Part shown: piece after piece, positions 56,913-62,899 of the stretch
How positions within the stretch are numbered: position 1 is the stretch's first letter
Layout of the letters: every line of letters begins with the position of its first letter
Assembly (NCBI RefSeq): GCF_003428165.1
Contig: NZ_QLIQ01000016.1
Span: forward strand, 1 to 62,899
Direction of reading: 5' to 3'
Source of the DNA: Cysteiniphilum litorale
GTDB taxonomy: Bacteria; Pseudomonadota; Gammaproteobacteria; Francisellales; Francisellaceae
DNA: 62,899 bases
Program-made: the position numbers and the translations under genes
Notes under the pieces: model-generated
Database searches by the model: none
The model's input: the letters and a program-made list of their open reading frames with translations, nothing else
What the model was told of the DNA's origin: nothing

Positions 56913-56999
56913 AAACTTCCTCGAATAGATAAATATTTAAGATTTAAAACACGGGAATTAATGTAACATTTATGCGGAATGAACAAAAGGGATAATGCT

Positions 57000-57389
57000 C
57001 TACACGCGACAAAAAGAAATATTGTAGCTTGCAGCATCTGGTGTTGGCGCGCTAAAGGTAATCATCTTTTGTAAATCACCATACACCTCTACTGGCGTCC
57101 ATGGCTGTGGTTGTCCGACATTAAAGCCACTTTTATCTAGCCATTGCACTTGATAATGGAAGTTTTGAGTTACTGATTTTTTGTTTTGCACCAAAACTTG
57201 CCCTTGGATGGTATCACCTGCTGATGTTCTTACCACTGGCTGCATGGCTTTTAGCTGACCAAATCCAGAACCAAAACTCTCTGCAGATGTTGCATTGGCT
57301 GGAATTGTAATACAGCGACTGGCGCACCCTGTTAACCCTAACGCTAACAAGGTAGCAACACTTGCATATTTAAGCTTAATCATATCCAT
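57000..57389 (-). CDS. YcfL-like lipoprotein (DUF1425)
   Basis: 129 residues from ATG 57389, chosen because AAAGGAG stands nine bases upstream; the open frame extends 18 residues further without a ribosome site. The lipoprotein signal ends LALGLTGC. The rest fits the YcfL domain: VLVQNKKSVTQNFHYQVQWLDK, FNVGQPQPWTPVEVYG. Envelope protein of unknown function; in E. coli ycfL lies beside lpoB. Here it is alone between rpoD and recA. Confidence 0.8.
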   Translation of the reverse strand: MDMIKLKYASVATLLALGLTGCASRCITIPANATSAESFGSGFGQLKAMQPVVRTSAGDTIQGQVLVQNKKSVTQNFHYQVQWLDKSGFNVGQPQPWTPVEVYGDLQKMITFSAPTPDAASYNISFCRV

Positions 57390-57445
57390 TTTTATAACTC
57401 CTTTGATATGTAAATAAACAGTATTAGCTGAAAGAAAAAACACAC

Positions 57446-59359
57446 CTATGATGATTCAGACAAGAAACTCTTTAACGTTTCTGAGCGCGATGGGTGTCTT
57501 AATTTGCGCAATGCCTTTGCTTCAATCTGACGAATACGTTCACGCGTTACATCAAATTGCTTACCGACTTCTTCTAATGTGTGATCGGTATTCATATCAA
57601 TACCAAAGCGCATACGCAATACTTTTGCTTCACGCTCGGTTAGTGTGCTTAGAATATCCTTCGTCACTTCACGCAAACTCTCGCTTGTCGCGCTATCCAC
57701 TGGTGAATCAGATACTGAGTCCTCAATAAAGTCACCTAAGTTAGAATCTTCATCATCACCAATAGGTGTTTCCATTGAGATCGGCTCTTTGGCAATTTTC
57801 ATGATTCTACGAATCTTATCTTCTGACATATCAATATGTTGGCTTAACTCCTCAGGTGTTGCCTCTTTACCTGTTTCTTGTAAGATTTGACGCGAGATAC
57901 GATTCAGCTTATTAATCGTCTCAATCATATGCACAGGAATACGAATCGTGCGTGCTTGATCGGCAATTGAACGAGTAATTGCTTGGCGAATCCACCAGGT
58001 TGCATAGGTTGAAAACTTATAACCACGACGGTATTCAAATTTATCAACCGCTTTCATCAAACCAATATTACCTTCTTGAATCAAATCCAAGAACTGTAAG
58101 CCTCTGTTGGTGTATTTCTTAGCAATTGAAATCACCAAACGTAAGTTAGCCTCAATCATCTCTTTTTTGGCGCGTCGGGCTTTTGCTTCACCTACTGAAA
58201 TACGTTTGCTTGCTTCACGCAAATCATAAATTGACATATCCGCGCGATCTTCAATTAATCCTAGTTTTACCTGAATTGCTTTAGCATCTTCAAGCACATT
58301 GACAAGATCCGGATGCTTATCAATACAGCCATCTAACCAGTCCGTATCGGTCTCACGCCCTTGGAAACGTGATACGAAATACTGCTTAGGCATCTTGCCT
58401 TTTTCAACACACAAACGCATAATTTTACGATCATGTCCGCGAATCTCCGTCACCAAGCCACGAATCGAGTTAATCATGCGGTTCAATTGCGCACTGGTAT
58501 AACGCATACTTAAAAATAACACCGATACTTCACTGGCTGCATTGATGTATGCCTTGCTACCTACTTCTTGATCTAACAGGTAATTAAACTTAGCTTCAAG
58601 CTCAGCAAATTTTTGTGCTGCCACTTCAGGGTCAGGACCGGTGTCTTCCGCAGTATCAACCGTACCACTGCTTGACTCCTCTTCTTCATCGTCAGCACTA
58701 CTTTCTTCTGTTTGATTTTCCTCTAAAGTATCTTCTGGATTATCAAGCATGGAACCGACATCTGTGCCTGATGCATCAATTTCATCGCCCTCATTGAAGC
58801 CTGAGATTAAATCAGAGAATTTAATAAACTTATATAACGGAGTTTCCTCTCTTTCTTCATCCTCAAGCTGCATATGATCTTCACGTGCTGCATCGGTTAA
58901 GTCTTGATAGCGACCTAATAATGATTTAATGACATAAGGGTACTCAGACAGCGCATTAAGTACCTCTTTAGTACCTTGCTCAATCCGCTTAGCAATTTCA
59001 ATCTCACCAGAGCGCGTTAATAGATCAACCGCGCCCATTTCTCGCATGTACATTCTAACAGGGTCAGTCGTGCGTCCAAAATCACCATCAGAAGATAAAG
59101 CCTGTACCGCATCATCATCTGATGTGTTTTCTGATTCAGCTTCGAGTAATAACAAATCTTCCGCATCAGGTGCAGATTCAAACACCTTGACACCGACATC
59201 ATTGATCATCTGAATCACTTCTTCAATGCGTTCAGGATCAGTAATCTCATCTGGCAAATAATCATTAACATCGGCATAGGTCAAATAGCCCTGCTCACGT
59301 CCCAACGCTAGCAATTCTTTGATTCTTGAGAGCTGTTGTTCTTTTGTTTGATCTGACAT
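57446..59359 (-). CDS. rpoD: RNA polymerase sigma-70 factor RpoD
   Basis: 637 residues. Region 1.1 (about 1-80), region 1.2 ([18 protein letters not shown]), an acidic non-conserved insert around 180-240 ([14 protein letters not shown]), region 2 ([45 protein letters not shown]), region 3 and region 4 ([30 protein letters not shown]). Housekeeping sigma factor. A repeat element ends 37 bases upstream of its start, so the dnaG-rpoD junction has been altered here. Confidence 0.98.
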   Translation of the reverse strand: MSDQTKEQQLSRIKELLALGREQGYLTYADVNDYLPDEITDPERIEEVIQMINDVGVKVFESAPDAEDLLLLEAESENTSDDDAVQALSSDGDFGRTTDPVRMYMREMGAVDLLTRSGEIEIAKRIEQGTKEVLNALSEYPYVIKSLLGRYQDLTDAAREDHMQLEDEEREETPLYKFIKFSDLISGFNEGDEIDASGTDVGSMLDNPEDTLEENQTEESSADDEEEESSSGTVDTAEDTGPDPEVAAQKFAELEAKFNYLLDQEVGSKAYINAASEVSVLFLSMRYTSAQLNRMINSIRGLVTEIRGHDRKIMRLCVEKGKMPKQYFVSRFQGRETDTDWLDGCIDKHPDLVNVLEDAKAIQVKLGLIEDRADMSIYDLREASKRISVGEAKARRAKKEMIEANLRLVISIAKKYTNRGLQFLDLIQEGNIGLMKAVDKFEYRRGYKFSTYATWWIRQAITRSIADQARTIRIPVHMIETINKLNRISRQILQETGKEATPEELSQHIDMSEDKIRRIMKIAKEPISMETPIGDDEDSNLGDFIEDSVSDSPVDSATSESLREVTKDILSTLTEREAKVLRMRFGIDMNTDHTLEEVGKQFDVTRERIRQIEAKALRKLRHPSRSETLKSFLSESS

Positions 59360-59396
59360 TAAAATCTCACTTCTTAAGTTTCTTAACTACTTATTT

Positions 59397-59577
59397 ACTG
59401 AAATTATGCACTTTCTCTCTTTCAACACCCCGCCTCGCAAGCTAGGCACCCCTCTTGCAAAGAGGGGAATGTAAAATCAACCTTTGCCCAATTCCCCTCT
59501 TCACAAGAGGGGTGGCAGCCGCAGGCTGACGGGGTGTTTTTAAAGTCATAGTTTTTTCTAAAATGCGTAACTTCAGT
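59397..59577 (+). repeat. Complete miniature inverted-repeat element, copy 7 (dnaG-rpoD spacer)
   Basis: 181 bases bounded by inverted repeats ACTGAAATTATGCA (left) and, on the other strand, ACTGAAGTTACGCA (right), and flanked on both sides by the same five bases TATTT (59392-59396 and 59578-59582), a target duplication. Inside are the family core (AACACCCCG to CGGGGTGTT, 59424-59538) and the two hairpin arms around a 26-base loop. It encodes no protein. The rest of the 334-base dnaG-rpoD gap (59583-59693) shows nothing clear. Confidence 0.85.
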
Positions 59578-59693
59578 TATTTACATCGCTAAGCGCGCGC
59601 ATGAAAAGCGACCTATCAACGTCCAAATCACATCGATGATCACACCCAATACACTTACCCCTTTGGCGATTTAGCAACATAAATCAAGTGTAG

Positions 59694-61478
59694 CTATATT
59701 TTTTCTACTTTGTATAAAATTGCTTGCATTCTTTGTTTTTCTGTCGTTGTTAAGATAGATGTTTTTGCTTTTAATATCAGGTGTTCTAATTCGTTTTGAC
59801 ATGCCTGCTTCATTATCTTATCTAACATCGCCATTAATTCATCAATAAGCTGCACTGCATCAAGCTCACTTTGTGCTTGCAATAGCTGATAGAAATACGC
59901 CTTAAATTGCGGATATTTTTCAACAAGCATTTGCACGAGCACAGCAGAAGACAGCCCGCTATTTTGCCTGATTACTCTCAAAGCATCAAGCAAAATAAAG
60001 TGCTGCTCTGTTACACACTCAAACTCTACTGCCGGTTGCGCACTTAACGCATCATGCACTTCTGTTGGCATACTTAACAAATATGCTAATGCTTTCTCAA
60101 CTAGGCTCAGCTTATTAGCGTTTAACTGCCAACGTTTTAGCTGCATGTTGTTATCACTTTGTTTTACATCATGCGCCTTTTGTTTGATCATTCGTTGCAA
60201 CTGCAACGAAGACACATCAGTTGCTTTCGCTAACTGCTCAATAATCATCAGCGTATAGGCACTTTCAGGAATGGCTTTTAGCACTCGCTTTGACTCTTCA
60301 ATCAATTGCGCCAGGCTATCCGCGCTAGTTAAATCATATTTACCTAATAGATTTTGGATAAAGAAATCTGCTGCACTTAAGGCTTCTTTTAAGGCACTTT
60401 TAAAACCTTCTAGCCCCCTTTCTTTGATAAATGAATCAGGGTCATGTTCTTTAGGCAATAGCAAAAACCGTGCTTTTTTATGCTCATCAAGCACAGGCAG
60501 CACCATCTCAAATGCCCTTAACGCTGCATTTTGCCCAGCTGTATCACCATCAAAGCATAAAATAATCTCTGAAGTGTGGCGAAACAATGTCTTTAAGTGT
60601 GATGCTGATAAAGCAGTTCCTAATGTCGCAACTGCTGTGGTATAGCCATGTTGATGTAAGCCAATGACATCCATATAGCCTTCAACCACCATGATGTGCT
60701 CAGGATTTTTATGCTGCTCTTTAAGCTCATATAAGCCATATAGCTCATGACTTTTAAAAAAAACCGGCGTTTCAGGCGAGTTAAGATATTTAGGATTCGC
60801 ATCTTTATTCGGCAGCACGCGCCCACCAAACCCAACAACTGAACCTTTACGATTGCGTATTGGAAACATTAAGCGCTCACGAAAACGATCATATGCTCCA
60901 CCCTTATCTTTACGAATCACTAAGCCTGCCTGATCCAAAACATCCAGTGAAAATTGTTTTTTCAGCACATCATACAATGCTTGCCATTGATTGGGCGCAT
61001 AACCCATCTGAAAATATTTCGCTGTTTTTGCCGAGAGTTCTCGCGATTTAATATACTCGATAACCTCATCTTTATCGGTATCAAAACGCAAACACCATTG
61101 AAAATATTTATTCGCTGCTTGTAAAGCATCATAAATTGATTGCGTCAGTTTATCTTTGGATTGATCTTTCGCACTTTGATCATAAGGCACTTCAAGATTC
61201 TGCATTAATGCAAGCTCTTCAACTGCCTCAATAAAACTCAAGCTATTATAATCTGCAATAAAATCAATGACATCACCCGAGGCATGACAGCCAAAGCAGT
61301 GATAAAGTTGTTTGTCGGGACTGACTGAAAATGATGGCGTTTTTTCATTGTGAAACGGGCAGCACGCCATGAAATTTTTGCCCGTTTTTTTGAGCGTGAC
61401 ATATTTTGAAATAACGTCAACAATATCCGCTGATGCGACGATTTGACGGATGAAATCAGCGGGAATATTCCCCTTCAT
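59694..61478 (-). CDS. dnaG: DNA primase DnaG
   Basis: 594 residues: the N-terminal zinc finger has ligands C40, H43, C61 and C64; the TOPRIM polymerase core carries MVVEGYMDVIGL and ILCFDGDTAGQNAA; the C-terminal DnaB-binding helical domain lies from about 430. Makes RNA primers. It follows yqeY by nine bases in the macromolecular-synthesis operon. Confidence 0.97.
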   Translation of the reverse strand: MKGNIPADFIRQIVASADIVDVISKYVTLKKTGKNFMACCPFHNEKTPSFSVSPDKQLYHCFGCHASGDVIDFIADYNSLSFIEAVEELALMQNLEVPYDQSAKDQSKDKLTQSIYDALQAANKYFQWCLRFDTDKDEVIEYIKSRELSAKTAKYFQMGYAPNQWQALYDVLKKQFSLDVLDQAGLVIRKDKGGAYDRFRERLMFPIRNRKGSVVGFGGRVLPNKDANPKYLNSPETPVFFKSHELYGLYELKEQHKNPEHIMVVEGYMDVIGLHQHGYTTAVATLGTALSASHLKTLFRHTSEIILCFDGDTAGQNAALRAFEMVLPVLDEHKKARFLLLPKEHDPDSFIKERGLEGFKSALKEALSAADFFIQNLLGKYDLTSADSLAQLIEESKRVLKAIPESAYTLMIIEQLAKATDVSSLQLQRMIKQKAHDVKQSDNNMQLKRWQLNANKLSLVEKALAYLLSMPTEVHDALSAQPAVEFECVTEQHFILLDALRVIRQNSGLSSAVLVQMLVEKYPQFKAYFYQLLQAQSELDAVQLIDELMAMLDKIMKQACQNELEHLILKAKTSILTTTEKQRMQAILYKVEKI

Positions 61479-61487
61479 GACAGCGTT

Positions 61488-61934
61488 TTACGATAATTGT
61501 GATTTGATCATTGAACCAACTTTGCCCATATCAGCGCGACCGTTAAGCTCTGCTTTAATCACACTCATAATCTTACCCATATCTTTCACCGAAGAGGCAC
61601 CGACTTCTAAAATAGCACGCTGGATAATCTCAATAATCTCATCTTCTGATAATGGTTTTGGCAAATAAACTTGTAAAATCTCGATCTCATCAAGTTCTTT
61701 TTGCGCAAGCTCTTCTCTGCCAGCACGTTTAAATTGCTCTGCAGAATCTTTGCGCTGCTTGATCATTTTAGTCAGGATACTGATCACATCATCCTCAGTT
61801 ACTTCAACACGTTCGTCGACCTCTTTTTGCTTAAATGCCGCCAACGCCATACGGATCGTTGATAAACGGTTTTTATCTTTGTTTTTCATTGAGGTTTTCA
61901 TATCTTCAACAAGACGCGCGCGTATTTCAGACAT
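61488..61934 (-). CDS. yqeY: YqeY/GatB-like domain protein
   Basis: 148 residues, the full YqeY length: RLVEDMKTSMKNKDK, STIRMALAAFKQKEVD, IKQRKDSAEQFKRAGREELA and the C-terminal MGKIMSVIKAELNGRAD, similar to the tail domain of the GatB amidotransferase. Function unsettled; possibly tRNA-related. Its place between rpsU and dnaG is widespread in gammaproteobacteria lacking a long rpsU-dnaG gap. Confidence 0.92.
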   Translation of the reverse strand: MSEIRARLVEDMKTSMKNKDKNRLSTIRMALAAFKQKEVDERVEVTEDDVISILTKMIKQRKDSAEQFKRAGREELAQKELDEIEILQVYLPKPLSEDEIIEIIQRAILEVGASSVKDMGKIMSVIKAELNGRADMGKVGSMIKSQLS

Positions 61935-62001
61935 TTGCTAAATCCTAACAGTTTTGTTTATTTGATAAATTTTATATATTTTTTAGTTTGCATAAATAGA
62001 A

Positions 62002-62034
62002 CAGCCAACTATACCGTTAAAGCATAGCTGGCTG
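62002..62034 (-). terminator. Hairpin between rpsU and yqeY (attenuator-like)
   Basis: Eleven-base stem CAGCCAGCTAT/ATAGTTGGCTG (one G-T pair) with an 11-base loop, read on the minus strand 36 bases after the rpsU stop and followed by TTCTATTTAT. E. coli has a partial terminator at the same place in this operon, lowering dnaG/rpoD output relative to rpsU. The tail is only moderately T-rich. Confidence 0.6.
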
Positions 62035-62070
62035 ACTATTTATTGCAATCTTTTTTACTTCTCTTACTTC

Positions 62071-62283
62071 CTAGCGGCGAGCTGCTGCTGGAGTTGAACG
62101 CATAGACTGCTTCATTGAACGCTTAACTGCTGCTGCTTTTTTGCGCTTGCGCTCCCATGTTGGCTTCTCATAAAATTCTCTACGGCGAAGTTCAGAAACG
62201 ATTCCCGCTTTTTCACAGCTACGTTTGAAACGGCGCAATGCAACATCAAATGGTTCTGTTTCTCTTACACGTACTGCTGGCAT
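62071..62283 (-). CDS. rpsU: 30S ribosomal protein S21
   Basis: 70 residues from ATG 62283 ([20 protein letters not shown]), with GAGGTGAG just upstream; a GTG nine bases earlier is less likely. Highly basic C-terminus ([14 protein letters not shown]). Heads the rpsU-yqeY-dnaG-rpoD operon. Confidence 0.97.
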   Translation of the reverse strand: MPAVRVRETEPFDVALRRFKRSCEKAGIVSELRRREFYEKPTWERKRKKAAAVKRSMKQSMRSTPAAARR

Positions 62284-62846
62284 ACATCTCACCTCGCTTA
62301 AATGCCATCTAAATTTTTCTTAAAATCAATTATCTAATTTACACGCTTCTGATTCATTTTATTGAACACTCTAAAGACAGCTAAAATTAAATGCGCGCTA
62401 AGTCTACAAACTTTTCTTTTAAAAGGCAAATGACTTTTGCAATAAATTCGGTAACCGTTTACTTTAATTCAATACGTTGAACAAAGAAAAGCACCAGAGT
62501 TACAAAGGAGCACCCTAAGCGGCTTCACCGCAACTAAACATCACAATAACTTGCGGGTGTTTCTGATGTGGAAATTGAACAAAAAAACAGCAAGTTATTC
62601 AGGAGACAACACTTTTGGTATTTTGCAGCATTCCACTCATCATTTAGAACATATTTCAATCTGACAATGTTCGCACTATACTAAGCCATAATCCCAGCTC
62701 ACAGATTCTAATAAATGCCAAATCATACGAATTGTTGCAATGAATAAATTATTACTATCAGGCGCGATACTCCTGAAAACTCCTCAAAAATTTAAAAGCG
62801 TGTACAATACGCCCGAAGCAATGATATAAGAAGAGGAATCACAAGG
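62284..62846. other. Long intergenic region without a recognisable gene
   Basis: 563 AT-rich bases upstream of rpsU and of the gene at the right edge. In many gammaproteobacteria tsaD stands divergently here; it does not here. I see no tRNA or convincing RNA gene. A 29-codon frame at 62741-62830 has no support. The rpsU promoter should lie within the first 150 bases. Confidence 0.6.
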
Positions 62847-62899
62847 ATGGCGCACACTACTTTTGGTGACCACATGAGTAAATTATTAAACAAAATGAC
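62847..62899 (+). CDS. 5' end of an unidentified gene, cut by the window edge
   Basis: ATG at 62847 opens a frame to the end of the window (MAHTTFGDHMSKLLNKM). AGAGG lies ten bases before it; a second ATG at 62874 is also possible. Too short to assign. It does not match the start of TsaD. Confidence 0.4.
   Translation, partial: MAHTTFGDHMSKLLNKM

Noticed and set aside
62741-62830. 29-codon frame in the gap at the right end
   Set aside because: No ribosome site, no recognisable sequence and ordinary length for chance in AT-rich DNA.

Overview
The window reads as the chromosome of a low-GC gammaproteobacterium. Evidence is the lptD-surA-rsmA-apaH cluster, prmA-dusB, accB-accC, the rpsU-yqeY-dnaG-rpoD operon, recA-recX and a pilMNOPQ operon, all with gammaproteobacterial-type proteins and AT-rich codons. 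The set resembles the Francisella/Fastidiosibacter side of the class, but I cannot name a genus from sequence alone.

Layout. 1-828: the 3' end of a group II intron lies inside a major-facilitator transporter gene. 825-6630 (minus): a Cys/Met-metabolism PLP enzyme sits downstream of the type IV pilus operon pilM-N-O-P-Q. 6700-16381 (minus): a compact P-type (Trb/VirB-like) type IV secretion cluster, in transcription order trbC, trbD, trbE, two tandem trbF/virB8 genes, trbG, trbI, a small Asn/Ser-rich exported protein, trbL, the pilin-processing peptidase traF, and trbB. No coupling protein or relaxase is present. 16538-21078 (minus): amgK and dnaE. 21184-32827 (plus): outer-membrane biogenesis (lptD, surA), rsmA, apaH, aroQ, accB, accC, prmA, dusB, mnmE.

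32849-44294 is an accessory/defence island: a DUF262 protein, an unknown protein, a type I restriction-modification system (hsdR, hsdM, hsdS), a DUF559 endonuclease-like protein and a membrane protein. It is laced with copies of a non-coding inverted-repeat element. 44379-49443 (minus) holds aroC, prmB, cysS, tgt and an ArsC-like gene, followed by a tRNA-Met. 49892-55217 (plus) holds a ProQ-domain RNA chaperone, a Bcr/CflA-type efflux transporter and a large FAD/Fe-S oxidoreductase (YdiJ family), then a tRNA-Arg(CCG). 55454-62283 (minus) holds recX, recA, a YcfL-like lipoprotein, rpoD, dnaG, yqeY and rpsU.

The main points of interest are: (1) the Trb-type secretion cluster with two VirB8 proteins and an unrecognised exported protein, directly upstream of and co-oriented with the pilus operon; (2) a seven-copy family of miniature inverted-repeat elements, one with a perfect 5-bp target duplication 32 bp upstream of rpoD, whose arms enclose variable interiors; and (3) the group II intron splitting a transporter gene.
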